From assembly GCA_944383825.1 (NCBI GenBank), contig CALWRA010000015.1, positions 1 to 63,354 on the forward strand: a stretch of 63,354 bases of DNA. The letters run 5' to 3'. Below the pieces are notes generated by a model, which did not search any database, had not been told where the DNA came from, and saw only the letters and a list, made by a program, of their open reading frames with translations. Below are positions 8,227 to 16,583 of this stretch, piece by piece. Each line of letters begins with the position of its first letter. Position 1 is the stretch's first letter. The stretch is from an uncultured Acetatifactor sp. (GTDB taxonomy: Bacteria > Bacillota > Clostridia > Lachnospirales > Lachnospiraceae). Both the position numbers and the translations under genes were made by a program.

Positions 8227-9831
8227 TTATACCTGAGGACCTGCGGAAACAAGAGCCTTTCCTGCAGAGTTTCCTTCATATTTTGCGAAATTCTTTACAA
8301 ATCTCTGAGCCAGATCCTTTGCCTTGGTATCCCACTGGGAAGCGTCGGCATAGGTATCTCTGGGATCAAGAATGCCTGCATCTACACCGGGAAGCTCTGT
8401 GGGAACCTCAAAGTTGAAGTAAGGGATCTTTTTGGTGGGGGCGTTCAGAATGTCCCCGTTGAGGATTGCGTCGATAATACCGCGGGTATCACGGATGGAA
8501 ATACGTTTTCCTGTTCCGTTCCAGCCGGTATTTACCAAGTATGCCTTAGCGCCGCTCTGCTGCATTCTCTTAACAAGCTCCTCTGCATACTTTGTGGGAT
8601 GAAGCTCCAGGAAAGCCTGACCGAAGCAAGCGGAGAAGGTAGGGGTGGGCTCTGTGATACCGCGCTCCGTACCTGCCAGCTTAGCGGTGAAGCCGGACAG
8701 GAAGTAGTACTGTGTCTGCTCAGGGGTGAGAATGGATACCGGAGGAAGCACACCGAATGCGTCGGCGGACAGGAAAATTACCTCCTTTGCAGCCGGTGCG
8801 GAGGAAACCGGGCGGACAATATTCTGAATGTGATCGATGGGATAAGATACGCGGGTGTTTTCGGTTACGCTCTTATCGGTAAAGTCGATCTTGCCGTTAG
8901 CGTCCAGGGTAACGTTCTCCAGAAGGGCATTGCGCTTGATGGCGTTGTAAATATCAGGCTCAGAGTCTTTATCCAGGTCGATTACCTTTGCATAGCAGCC
9001 GCCCTCAAAGTTGAATACGCCGTTGTCATCCCATCCATGTTCGTCATCGCCGATCAGAAGACGCTTGGGATCCGTAGACAGAGTCGTCTTGCCCGTGCCG
9101 GAAAGACCAAAGAAGATAGCAGTATTTTCACCATTCATATCGGTGTTTGCGGAGCAGTGCATGGAAGCGATGCCCTTCAGAGGCAGGTAGTAGTTCATCA
9201 TGGAGAACATACCCTTTTTCATCTCTCCGCCGTACCATGTATTCACAATAACCTGTTCGCGGCTTGTGATGTTGAACATTACAGCTGTCTCGGAATTCAG
9301 ACCCAGCTCCTTGTAATTATCAACCTTTGCCTTGGAAGCGTTGTATACAATAAAATCAGGCTCAAAATCCTTCAGCTCTTCCTCGGTGGGCTGAATGAAC
9401 ATATTGGTTACAAAATGAGCCTGCCATGCCACCTCAACAATAAAACGGATTGCCATGCGGGTATCCTTGTTGGCGCCGCAGAATGCATCCACTACGAAAA
9501 GTCTCTTGTTGGAAAGCTCTTTTAAAGCGATATCCTTAACAACATCCCAGGCCTCCTGTGATGCGGGATGGTTGTCATTTTTGTATTCGTCGGAGGTCCA
9601 CCATACGGTATCCTTTGAATTGTCATCCATAACAATGTACTTGTCCTTAGGAGAACGGCCTGTGTATACGCCGGTCATTACGTTAACGGCGCCCAGCTCG
9701 CTCACCTGGCCTTTTTCATAGCCCTCCAGACCTGGTTTTGTCTCTTCTTCAAATAATACGTCATAAGAAGGGTTGTACACAATTTCTGTGGTTCCGGTTA
9801 TGCCGTACTTGCTCAAATTAATTTCTGCCAT
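8227..9831 (-). CDS. pckA: Phosphoenolpyruvate carboxykinase (ATP)
   Basis: The 534-residue protein carries [10 protein letters not shown], the kinase-1a loop [12 protein letters not shown], the kinase-2 stretch [20 protein letters not shown], and the [10 protein letters not shown] segment. These place it in the ATP-dependent PEP carboxykinase family. It interconverts oxaloacetate and PEP in the cytosol; in anaerobic fermenters it often runs in the carboxylating direction toward C4 acids. AAAGGAAG precedes the ATG at 9831. It is monocistronic, with its own promoter near 9940-9965 and a terminator at its 3' side. Length is full for the family. Confidence 0.97.
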   Translation of the reverse strand: MAEINLSKYGITGTTEIVYNPSYDVLFEEETKPGLEGYEKGQVSELGAVNVMTGVYTGRSPKDKYIVMDDNSKDTVWWTSDEYKNDNHPASQEAWDVVKDIALKELSNKRLFVVDAFCGANKDTRMAIRFIVEVAWQAHFVTNMFIQPTEEELKDFEPDFIVYNASKAKVDNYKELGLNSETAVMFNITSREQVIVNTWYGGEMKKGMFSMMNYYLPLKGIASMHCSANTDMNGENTAIFFGLSGTGKTTLSTDPKRLLIGDDEHGWDDNGVFNFEGGCYAKVIDLDKDSEPDIYNAIKRNALLENVTLDANGKIDFTDKSVTENTRVSYPIDHIQNIVRPVSSAPAAKEVIFLSADAFGVLPPVSILTPEQTQYYFLSGFTAKLAGTERGITEPTPTFSACFGQAFLELHPTKYAEELVKRMQQSGAKAYLVNTGWNGTGKRISIRDTRGIIDAILNGDILNAPTKKIPYFNFEVPTELPGVDAGILDPRDTYADASQWDTKAKDLAQRFVKNFAKYEGNSAGKALVSAGPQV

Positions 9832-9937
9832 CTTCCTTTAACCTCTTTTCCTTTAAATTGTAATGATACGGCAGAAGGCTGCGGGAACAAATCTGCCATA
9901 TCTTCAGGGAAACCGGACTCCCCGCTTCCCTCCTATC

Positions 9938-9965
9938 ATTATACCTGATAAAAGAATTAAATCAA
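9938..9965 (-). promoter_or_regulatory. Promoter of pckA
   Basis: On the minus strand TTGATT (9965-9960) and TATAAT (9943-9938) are 16 bases apart. This leaves a leader of roughly 100 bases before the pckA start at 9831. Confidence 0.65.
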
Positions 9966-10100
9966 TAAAAATCCGCTAAAATTTTTCAGGATATGGAAAA
10001 TTTCTGGGGTTTTGCAACCTTCCTTGCCGTGGACGATTCAGAAGGAGGATAGCAAATTTACGGGCCTGAAAAATCTGGTTCGATTTTGTGATAGAATGGT

Positions 10101-10241
10101 ATGGATGAGACAAACGGCTTTAAGATTGAGGCGGTTTATTTTGCCAACGGTACCGCAATGCCCGGAGCGTCTCAGAGCACTGTGTACAAAACGGAGAATA
10201 TGAGGTATAATACAGGCATATATCAATTCGGATACATCTGA
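10101..10241 (+). CDS. Possible 46-residue protein or gene scrap
   Basis: An ATG frame reads MDETNGFKIEAVYFANGTAM and continues to a TGA at 10239-10241. The composition looks more like coding sequence than noise, but no ribosome site precedes it and I recognise no family. It may be the remains of a longer gene. The rest of the stretch between pckA and the alkyltransferase-like gene holds only promoters. Confidence 0.2.
   Translation: MDETNGFKIEAVYFANGTAMPGASQSTVYKTENMRYNTGIYQFGYI
10183..10211 (+). promoter_or_regulatory. Candidate promoter for the alkyltransferase-like operon
   Basis: TGTACA at 10183-10188 and a perfect TATAAT at 10206-10211 are 17 bases apart, about 60 bases before the start at 10271. 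Confidence 0.5.
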
Positions 10242-10270
10242 TTGTGGATAAGGAGGTCCGGCGCCTGCAA

Positions 10271-10633
10271 ATGGATTTTTATAAAAGAGCGTCTCTGGTG
10301 GTGAATAAAATTCCCAGAGGAAAAGTGGCTACCTACGGGCAAATCGCCCTTTTGTGTGGAAAGCCGGGAAATGCCAGACAGGTGGGCTATGCCCTGAAAT
10401 GGGAAAGGCTGGGACGGGCGCCGGCCCATCGGGTTGTAAACAGCGCGGGCGTTCTGAGAGGGGCTTTAGCCTTTGAAACCTTTGACCGGCAGAAATGGCT
10501 GTTGGAGAAAGAAGGCGTAGAGGTGGCGGACATCCCCGGAGGCTTCCGGGTGGAACTGAAGCGATACCGCTGGGAAAACACATTTGAGGAAGCGCTTTGG
10601 CTGAAACAGGAATTTGACCGGCTGGGCATATGA
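10271..10633 (+). CDS. Alkyltransferase-like (ATL/MGMT-family) protein without active cysteine
   Basis: About 120 residues. PRGKVATYGQIA and RQVGYAL (DNA-binding helix with the arginine finger), followed by PAHRVVNSAG, mark the MGMT C-terminal domain. The alkyl-accepting cysteine of true O6-alkylguanine transferases (PCHRV) is alanine at residue 52. This is the hallmark of alkyltransferase-like proteins, which bind alkylated guanine without repairing it and, where studied, hand it to nucleotide excision repair. The ATG at 10271 follows AAGGAGG; a GTG at 10244 is less well placed. It is followed by stress-related genes. Confidence 0.88.
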   Translation: MDFYKRASLVVNKIPRGKVATYGQIALLCGKPGNARQVGYALKWERLGRAPAHRVVNSAGVLRGALAFETFDRQKWLLEKEGVEVADIPGGFRVELKRYRWENTFEEALWLKQEFDRLGI

Positions 10634-10709
10634 AAGAAATACACCCAAAGACGGGTAAAAATTTATCAGACCAGTGCAGACCGATCAATGCGTATGGAGG
10701 AGCAAACTG

Positions 10710-11054
10710 ATGAGAAAGGTAAAGATTACGGTTTTAAGAACCATGCTGAATGAGGATTTGGCGGCGGAGTATGGAGCGGAAGGGCTGAAGGCATGTCCCA
10801 TGCACGTGGAAGGCCAAGTGTTTTACGCGGACTATGCGAAGCCGGAGGGGCTTTGCGATGAAGCCTGGAAAGCCATTTACCAGTATGCTTTTGCCCTTGC
10901 CCATGGAGCGGGAGAGGGTGTGTTTTACTATGGAGACTGGATCAGGAAGCCGGGAGTTGCTATCTGTAGCTGCAATGATGGTCTGCGTCCGGTGATTTTC
11001 AAGCTGGAAGCCACCGGTGAGGAATCTAAGATAGATTATGAGCCGGTCAGATAG
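10710..11054 (+). CDS. TIGR04076-family protein
   Basis: This 114-residue protein begins MRKVKITVLRTMLNEDLAAE and contains CPMHVEGQVF and then DWIRKPGVAICSCNDGLRPV. I recognise this as the TIGR04076 family of small proteins, widespread in anaerobes, with no known activity; the conserved cysteines could bind metal. The start at 10710 follows GGAGGAG. It lies between the ATL gene and the peroxiredoxin in the same direction. Confidence 0.8.
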   Translation: MRKVKITVLRTMLNEDLAAEYGAEGLKACPMHVEGQVFYADYAKPEGLCDEAWKAIYQYAFALAHGAGEGVFYYGDWIRKPGVAICSCNDGLRPVIFKLEATGEESKIDYEPVR

Positions 11055-11192
11055 ATCGGCTTCTTTCCGCGCCGGATGGAGGGGAGTTTTGGATGATATA
11101 CCTGCGCAGTCGTATACAAAGTAAAGGAGCAGGAGTATCATAGCAGAAGCATACTGAAAGCGAACGATAAAGCAATGAAAGGAAGATGAATA

Positions 11193-11666
11193 ATGCTGGA
11201 AGCGGGAACAAAGGCGCCGGATTTTGAGCTGCCTGACCAGAATGGTACAATGCACACATTGAAGCAATACAGGGGGAAAAAGGTAATCCTTTATTTTTAT
11301 CCTAAGGACAGCACGCCGGGCTGCACCAGGCAGGCCTGCGGATTTGGGGAGCTGTATCCCCGGTTTTTGGAAAAGGATGCGGTTGTAATCGGCATCAGCA
11401 AAGACAGTACGGCCTCTCATAAGAAATTTGAGGAGAAATATAATCTCCCCTTTATTCTGCTCTCAGATACGGAGCTGGAAGCCATACAGGCTTATGATGT
11501 GTGGCAGGAGAAAAATATGTACGGCAAAAAAACTATGGGTGTGGTCCGCACAACCTATCTGATTGACGAAAAGGGCGTTATCACAAAGGCTTTTGGCAAG
11601 GTGAAAGCCGCGGAAAATCCTGGGCAGATGCTCCGGGAGCTGCAGGAGGGATGTGAGAAAGGCTGA
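11193..11666 (+). CDS. bcp: Thioredoxin-dependent thiol peroxidase (BCP/PrxQ)
   Basis: 157 residues with APDFELPDQNG near the start and YPKDSTPGCTRQACGF, giving the peroxidatic Cys44 and a resolving Cys49 five residues later, the atypical two-cysteine arrangement of BCP/PrxQ. It reduces hydroperoxides using thioredoxin in the cytosol. AAGGAAG precedes the ATG. YaaA follows after 45 bases, and the pair likely forms a peroxide-defence operon. Confidence 0.94.
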   Translation: MLEAGTKAPDFELPDQNGTMHTLKQYRGKKVILYFYPKDSTPGCTRQACGFGELYPRFLEKDAVVIGISKDSTASHKKFEEKYNLPFILLSDTELEAIQAYDVWQEKNMYGKKTMGVVRTTYLIDEKGVITKAFGKVKAAENPGQMLRELQEGCEKG

Positions 11667-11711
11667 AAATCCCTGGTGAAGATTCGCTGAGGCGGAAAGG
11701 GAGGTATGCAG

Positions 11712-12461
11712 ATGAAAATTATCATATCGCCGGCCAAGAAAATGAGGGTGGACACGGATACCTTTCCGGTAAAGGGAATGCCGCAATTTTTGGAAAAAAC
11801 AAAGACGCTTGCACAGATTATGGCCGATATGGACTATGAGGAGCTGAAGGTCTTATGGGGATGCAACGACAAGCTGGCTCGTCTGAATTATGAACGGACT
11901 GTCCGCATGGATCTTACACGAAATCTGACTCCTGCCATAATTGCCTATGAAGGGCTGCAATACCAGCATATGTCTCCCGGAGTTTTTACAGATGGTGCTC
12001 TTGCATACATAGAAGAGCATCTTCGGATACTGTCGGGCTTTTACGGCGTGCTTTCGCCCTTTGATGGAGTGACGCCCTACAGGCTGGAGATGCAGGCTCC
12101 GCTGAGGGCGGATGGTGCAGGAGATCTGTATGAATTCTGGGGAGATATGCCTTACGGAGCCGTTTGGGATCAGGACAGAATCCTTCTGAATTTGGCTTCC
12201 AGGGAATATTCCCAGGTGATAGAAAAATACTTAGGACCCAAAGACAGGATGGTTACCTGTGTGTTCGGTCAGCTTGTGGAGGGCAGGGTAAGGCAGAAGG
12301 GAACTTTGGCGAAAATGGCGAGAGGAGAAATGGTGCGCTTTCTTGCGGAAAACAACATTTCCGATATGGAAGGGATCAAAGGGTTTTCCGCTATGGGCTA
12401 TGGATTTTCCCGGGAGTTTTCCAGCGATAAAGAGCTGGTGTTTTTAAACGGCGTTTTATGA
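11712..12461 (+). CDS. yaaA: Peroxide stress protein YaaA
   Basis: About 249 residues. It begins MKIIISPAKKM, the family signature, and includes RLNYERT, IAYEGLQYQ and GVLSPFDGVTPYRLEM. YaaA proteins bind DNA and lower intracellular free iron or Fenton damage during hydrogen-peroxide stress. The second ATG (11712) is better spaced from GGAGG than the ATG at 11706. Its position behind a thiol peroxidase supports an oxidative-stress role. Confidence 0.94.
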   Translation: MKIIISPAKKMRVDTDTFPVKGMPQFLEKTKTLAQIMADMDYEELKVLWGCNDKLARLNYERTVRMDLTRNLTPAIIAYEGLQYQHMSPGVFTDGALAYIEEHLRILSGFYGVLSPFDGVTPYRLEMQAPLRADGAGDLYEFWGDMPYGAVWDQDRILLNLASREYSQVIEKYLGPKDRMVTCVFGQLVEGRVRQKGTLAKMARGEMVRFLAENNISDMEGIKGFSAMGYGFSREFSSDKELVFLNGVL

Positions 12462-12537
12462 TCAGGTTCCCGGTCCTGTGGGGTCTTTTTAACGGATGGA
12501 AGGATTGCTTTTGTAATGGAAGGCTGCGTCAATCCTC

Positions 12538-12566
12538 TTTACTTTAGCGTGCTACTATGATACAAT
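12538..12566 (+). promoter_or_regulatory. Promoter of the ABC-transporter operon
   Basis: TTTACT at 12538-12543 and TACAAT at 12561-12566 are 17 bases apart. The leader to the start at 12663 is about 95 bases. Confidence 0.6.
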
Positions 12567-12662
12567 ACGAAAGGATTTGTGGAGTTTATTCAGGAAGCTT
12601 CGGCCAGCGCGGCGGCGGAATCTTCCTTTGCAGAGGGAAAGCCGCGCAGAAATGAGGAGATT

Positions 12663-13454
12663 ATGAGGAAAAATACAGCATTTGCGATTATAATGTCCAT
12701 GGCAATCGCAGCTTTGAGCGCCTGCGGCGCACAGGAGGCGGGCGGCGATGCCTCTTCCATGGTTTACGCTGTTGAGGCCGGTTCCGCAGGAGAGGCGGCA
12801 GCCCAGGAAAATGGTTTTCAGTACAATTCCGTTACCTCCCAGGCGGACGCGCTTATGGAGGTGGCGTCGGGAACCTCCGATGCTGCCATTATCGATCTTT
12901 TAATGGCGGGCGCCATGATTGGCGAGGGCACCAGCTATCCGAATCTGACTTATACCGACGAGCTTACTACGGAGGAATACGGAGTGGGCTGCCGCAAGGG
13001 ATCCGATTTGGCTTCTTACATTAATTCTATCTTTGCGCAGACCTATGCGGATGGAACTATGAGACAGATTGCAGAGCAATATGGAGTGCAGGAATCTCTG
13101 CTGGAGCAGCCGGAGACGGAATATACGCCGGGGGATGACAGCGATGTGGCGTACATACAGGAAAAGGGTACTCTGATTGTGGGCGTCACAAACTTTGCGC
13201 CCATGGACTATAAGGATGAATCCGGCAACTGGATCGGATTTGACGCTGACATGGCAAAAATCGTGGCGGAAAGCCTGGGCGTTGAGGCGCAGTTTGTGGA
13301 AATTGACTGGGACAATAAAATTTTGGAACTTCAATCCGGGAATATTGATGTTGTGTGGAACGGCATGACTCTGACAAGCGAAGTGACCTCCGCCATGGAA
13401 TGCACCAACGCTTACTGCAATAATGCCCAGGTTGTTGTGGTTCCCACCGAATAA
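12663..13454 (+). CDS. Circularly permuted SBP_bac_3 substrate-binding lipoprotein
   Basis: 263 residues. A signal peptide ends in LSAC, giving lipid-anchored Cys21. The family's usual second half comes first: VYAVEAGSAGEAAAQ, ADALMEVASGTSDAAIIDLL, then LTTEEYGVGCRKGSDL and YADGTMRQIAEQYGV (residues 34-147). After a linker (about 148-162) comes the usual first half: IQEKGTLIVGVTNFAPMDYK, GNWIGFDADMAKIVAESLGV, WNGMTLTSEVTSAM, NAYCNNAQVVVV (163-260). In normal relatives this order is reversed. The protein ends exactly at the hinge strand where the chain would enter lobe 2. The carboxylate-binding arginine common after MT.T is absent (Val). GAGGAG precedes the ATG; the permease follows 15 bases later. 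Confidence 0.85.
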   Translation: MRKNTAFAIIMSMAIAALSACGAQEAGGDASSMVYAVEAGSAGEAAAQENGFQYNSVTSQADALMEVASGTSDAAIIDLLMAGAMIGEGTSYPNLTYTDELTTEEYGVGCRKGSDLASYINSIFAQTYADGTMRQIAEQYGVQESLLEQPETEYTPGDDSDVAYIQEKGTLIVGVTNFAPMDYKDESGNWIGFDADMAKIVAESLGVEAQFVEIDWDNKILELQSGNIDVVWNGMTLTSEVTSAMECTNAYCNNAQVVVVPTE

Positions 13455-13469
13455 GCGAGGAGACAGACG

Positions 13470-14126
13470 ATGTTTTGGACGGTAACACAATCGCTGCTTG
13501 GGGGGCTGGCCACTACCTTTCAGATTTTTATATTGACGCTCTGCTTTTCAGTGCCTTTGGGGCTGCTGTTTGCCCTTGCCGCTATGAGCAAATGGAAGCC
13601 TCTTCGTTATCTGATGCAGATGATTGTCTGGGTGGTGCGGGGAACTCCCCTGATGCTGCAGCTGATTATCATTTTCTATGGGCCAGGTCTGTGGCTGGAG
13701 CGCAATATCTGGAGCGGAGACGAGGCCGGGAGGCTGACCGCAACTGTGGTAGCCTTTACCTTTAACTATGCCTGTTATTTTTCCGTGATTTTCCGGGGAG
13801 GAATCGAGGGTGTTCCCTCAGGACAGCGGGAGGCGGGCCAGGTGCTGGGCATGACCCGCAGACAGATCTTCTTTAAGGTGACGCTGCTGCAGATGATCAA
13901 GCGGGTGGTGCCGCCCATGTCCAATGAAGTGATTACCCTGGTGAAGGATACCTCCCTTGCCAGGATTATTGCGGCTTATGAGCTGACCTTTGCAGGCTAT
14001 TCCTTTATGACCTCCAGCGGGATCACCTGGCCCTTGTTCTATACAGGCGTATTCTATCTGGTGTTTGTGGGGATTTTGACGCTGCTTTTCAATTATTTGG
14101 AGCGCAGACTGAATTATTTCAGGTGA
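13470..14126 (+). CDS. Polar amino-acid-type ABC transporter permease (HisM/GlnP family)
   Basis: 218 residues with about five membrane segments. LATTFQIFILTLCFSVPLG at the start is the typical HisM-family entry helix, WVVRGTPLMLQL follows, and the coupling-helix EAA region reads SGQREAGQVLGMTRRQIF. Such permeases form the membrane channel with a GlnQ-type ATPase. The gene sits between the binding protein and the ATPase genes with tiny gaps, so all three form one operon. Confidence 0.94.
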   Translation: MFWTVTQSLLGGLATTFQIFILTLCFSVPLGLLFALAAMSKWKPLRYLMQMIVWVVRGTPLMLQLIIIFYGPGLWLERNIWSGDEAGRLTATVVAFTFNYACYFSVIFRGGIEGVPSGQREAGQVLGMTRRQIFFKVTLLQMIKRVVPPMSNEVITLVKDTSLARIIAAYELTFAGYSFMTSSGITWPLFYTGVFYLVFVGILTLLFNYLERRLNYFR

Positions 14127-14139
14127 GGAGGGAAGTTCC

Positions 14140-14934
14140 GTGGCGATTTTGGAAGTGAATCATATCGAAAAGCATTTTGGAAACACAAGGGTGCTCCGGA
14201 ACGTGAGCTTTTCTCTGGAAGAGGGAAGCGCTCTGGCGATTATCGGATCTTCCGGCTCCGGCAAGACGACCTTGCTGCGGTGTCTGAATTTTTTGGAGAC
14301 TCCGGAACGGGGAACCATAACCGTTCGCGGGGAAAGACTCTTCGACGCATCCCTCCCTGCCGGGGAGCGGGAGAAAGATCTGCGCAGAAAGCGACTGCAT
14401 TTTGGAATGGTGTTTCAGTCCTTTCATCTTTTTCCTCAGTATACGGCATTGGAAAATGTGACCCTGGCTAAGCGTCTTTTGGAGCAGGAAAGGCCTGACT
14501 TCAAACAGCGCAGGCGGGAAATCTGCGAGGAAATAGATAATCAGGGCAGACAGCTTCTGAAGCGGATGGGGCTGTCGGACAGAAGCGGATATTATCCTCA
14601 TCAGCTTTCGGGAGGACAACAGCAGAGGGTGGCCATTGCAAGGGCGCTGGCCCTGAAGCCGGATATTTTATGCTTTGACGAGCCCACCTCTGCCCTGGAT
14701 CCGGAGCTTACGGGCGAGGTGCTGAAGGTTATAAGGGGCTTGGCGGAACAAAACACCACCATGATCATTGTAACCCATGAGATGGCCTTTGCCCGGGACG
14801 TAGCAGATCAGATTATTTTTATGGACGAGGGCGTCATTGTGGAGCAGGGCGCCCCCCATCAGGTAATCGATCATCCTGTGCAGGAGAGGACAAGACAGTT
14901 CCTTGCCCGCTATAAAAATGAAGGAAATGGCTAG
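14140..14934 (+). CDS. Polar amino-acid-type ABC transporter ATPase (GlnQ family)
   Basis: 264 residues with Walker A GSSGSGKTTLLRC, Q-loop MVFQSFHLFPQ, signature LSGGQQQRVAIARAL, Walker B ILCFDEPTSALD and the switch histidine in IIVTHEM. It energises the transporter encoded with the two preceding genes. The start is a GTG at 14140 behind GAGGAGGG. A stretch at about residues 113-135 is longer than in many relatives. Confidence 0.95.
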   Translation: MAILEVNHIEKHFGNTRVLRNVSFSLEEGSALAIIGSSGSGKTTLLRCLNFLETPERGTITVRGERLFDASLPAGEREKDLRRKRLHFGMVFQSFHLFPQYTALENVTLAKRLLEQERPDFKQRRREICEEIDNQGRQLLKRMGLSDRSGYYPHQLSGGQQQRVAIARALALKPDILCFDEPTSALDPELTGEVLKVIRGLAEQNTTMIIVTHEMAFARDVADQIIFMDEGVIVEQGAPHQVIDHPVQERTRQFLARYKNEGNG

Positions 14935-14976
14935 ACGCAAAAGAATGAATGCGAAACAATCTGAAGGGATGTAGAG

Positions 14977-15357
14977 ATGAGAAAGGTGCTGAACAGTTTG
15001 CTTCTATTGGCGTATCCGTTGTTCCTGGCAACAGGATTATGGATCTCACAGAGAATCGGCGAGGAGGCTGCCAAAGTTTTCCATATTCCCCTGGCGGAGT
15101 TTATGATATTGAATCTTTGCTTTGTCGTGACCTTCGGGCTGTTTGCATATTATTTTTTAGTGGAGGACAAAACTTTTTACATTTTCACGGCGGCTCTCGG
15201 CACAACGCTGCTTCTGTTTTTCCTGTGTATGGGAACATTGGCCGTATTTTCTTCAAGTCTGTATGCGGCGTTTTCCCGCGGAACACACATTTTTGAAGCG
15301 GCGCTGGCGCTGTATGGGGTTCTGCTGATAAAAGAAAGAAGGAAAAGGAAGCGGTGA
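14977..15357 (+). CDS. Small four-helix membrane protein, unknown
   Basis: 126 residues with four hydrophobic segments separated by short loops and a very basic C-terminal tail (KERRKRKR), which probably faces the cytoplasm. I do not recognise a family. GGGATG-type ribosome spacing is weak (GAAGGGATG upstream). It lies 42 bases after the ABC ATPase gene and before a terminator, so it may be the last gene of that operon. Confidence 0.6.
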   Translation: MRKVLNSLLLLAYPLFLATGLWISQRIGEEAAKVFHIPLAEFMILNLCFVVTFGLFAYYFLVEDKTFYIFTAALGTTLLLFFLCMGTLAVFSSSLYAAFSRGTHIFEAALALYGVLLIKERRKRKR

Positions 15358-15382
15358 CCAGTGCTCTGCTGGTTTGACAGTG

Positions 15383-15425
15383 AGAGAGGCATCCGGCTTG
15401 GGCCGGGTGTCTCTTTGTGTTTTAT
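15383..15425 (+). terminator. Terminator of the ABC-transporter operon
   Basis: GAGAGGCATCCGGC pairs with GCCGGGTGTCTC over about 13 positions and is followed by TTTGTGTTTTATT. Confidence 0.78.
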
Positions 15426-15499
15426 TGTAGAAAGTTCCTTTGTTCTGTGCTAAGATAAACATGCAAATCAGTATAAAATGATACCGGAGGCAAAAAGTC

Positions 15500-15604
15500 A
15501 TGGATGTTCTGCTTGTATATATAAGTATGACTTTAGGGCTTCCGGAACAGATGAAAGAGGATGGCTATGTACCGCATCAGCAACAGAAGATATACGGGAA
15601 GTAA
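15500..15604 (+). CDS. Possible 34-codon leader ORF of the restriction-modification operon
   Basis: ATG at 15500 is preceded by GGAGG at an eight-base distance, and the frame ends with TAA at 15602-15604, past the start of the first methylase in another frame. The encoded peptide begins MDVLLVYISMTLGLPEQ. The good ribosome site and the overlap suggest a translated leader that could set methylase translation, but no homologue is known to me. Confidence 0.35.
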   Translation: MDVLLVYISMTLGLPEQMKEDGYVPHQQQKIYGK

Positions 15605-16583
15605 ATATAAACTGTTAGACTGGCTGGAAGGTCTGATAAGAGAGCACTGCCGGGGGGATGTATTTTTTGATGTGTTCGCGGGAACCGGAGTGGTAGGCGA
15701 AAGAATGCAGGGGCGCTTTTCGCGTATTATTTTAAATGATTTTCTGTATTCTAATGAAGTGATATACAAGGGCTTCTTTGAGAAGGGAGAATACCGTGAC
15801 AGTGTGCTTTCTAATTACAGGGAAAAGTACAGGGCTCTGGAGGGGGAAGAACCGGAGGAAAATTATGTGTCCGAAAATTTCGGCGGCAGGTATTTTTCCC
15901 GTAGGGATGCTAAGATGATAGGCTATATCAGAGAGGAGCTGGAGAGGGACAGACAGAAGCTGTCGGAAAAAGAATATTATGTGCTGCTGGCATCTCTGCT
16001 CTATTCCATGGATAAAGCTGCAAACACGGTAGGACATTATGACGCATACAGAAAAAGAGAGCATATTGAGGACAGGTTTTGTTTTGAGCTGATCGAACCC
16101 CAGAATGGTTCCGGGGAGTTTGAAATTTACAGAGAGGACGCCAACAGCCTGGCGAGAAAAGTCAGAGCCGATGTGGCTTTTGTTGATCCTCCCTATAATA
16201 GCAGACAGTACAGTCGATTTTATCATGTATTGGAAAACGTAACACAGTGGAAAAAGCCGCGTCTTGAGGGGACGGCCATGAAGCCTCCGGCCGAAAATAT
16301 GAGTGAATATTGCAGAAGCGGCGCGCCCAAAGCGTTCAGGGATCTGATAGAGCATCTTCAGGCGAAATACATCGTGGTGACCTACAACAATACCTATCAT
16401 TCAAAAAGCAGCTCTTCCCAGAATAAGATTACTCTGGATGAGATTCGGTCTGTTTTGTCTGCCAGAGGCACAACCCAGGTGTTTGAGAAAAAGCACCCCT
16501 GCTTCAATGCGGGCAAGACAGAATTTGAGGATCACAAAGAATATGTGTTTATCACAAAGATAGAGGATCAGGATGCAGAATAA
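15567..16583 (+). CDS. DNA adenine methyltransferase of an AlwI-type system (first)
   Basis: About 338 residues. It begins with motif X, NRRYTGSKYKLLDWL, then the SAM-binding motif FFDVFAGTGVVGE and the catalytic motif IV DPPYNSRQY at about residue 205. This order (X, I, IV) is the D12/alpha class of N6-adenine methylases. The ATG at 15567 has AGAGG six bases upstream; the ATG at 15561 is too close. It overlaps the second methylase by 11 bases. Two methylases beside one AlwI-family nuclease fit an asymmetric site, where each strand needs its own enzyme. Confidence 0.9.
   Translation: MYRISNRRYTGSKYKLLDWLEGLIREHCRGDVFFDVFAGTGVVGERMQGRFSRIILNDFLYSNEVIYKGFFEKGEYRDSVLSNYREKYRALEGEEPEENYVSENFGGRYFSRRDAKMIGYIREELERDRQKLSEKEYYVLLASLLYSMDKAANTVGHYDAYRKREHIEDRFCFELIEPQNGSGEFEIYREDANSLARKVRADVAFVDPPYNSRQYSRFYHVLENVTQWKKPRLEGTAMKPPAENMSEYCRSGAPKAFRDLIEHLQAKYIVVTYNNTYHSKSSSSQNKITLDEIRSVLSARGTTQVFEKKHPCFNAGKTEFEDHKEYVFITKIEDQDAE

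Noticed and set aside
8599..9525. 308-codon frame on the plus strand inside pckA
   Set aside because: It is antisense to an intact, highly conserved enzyme and has no protein-like motifs.
10012..10203. 63-codon plus-strand frame after the pckA promoter region
   Set aside because: No ribosome site, begins inside the pckA upstream region, and the peptide is of shadow-like composition.
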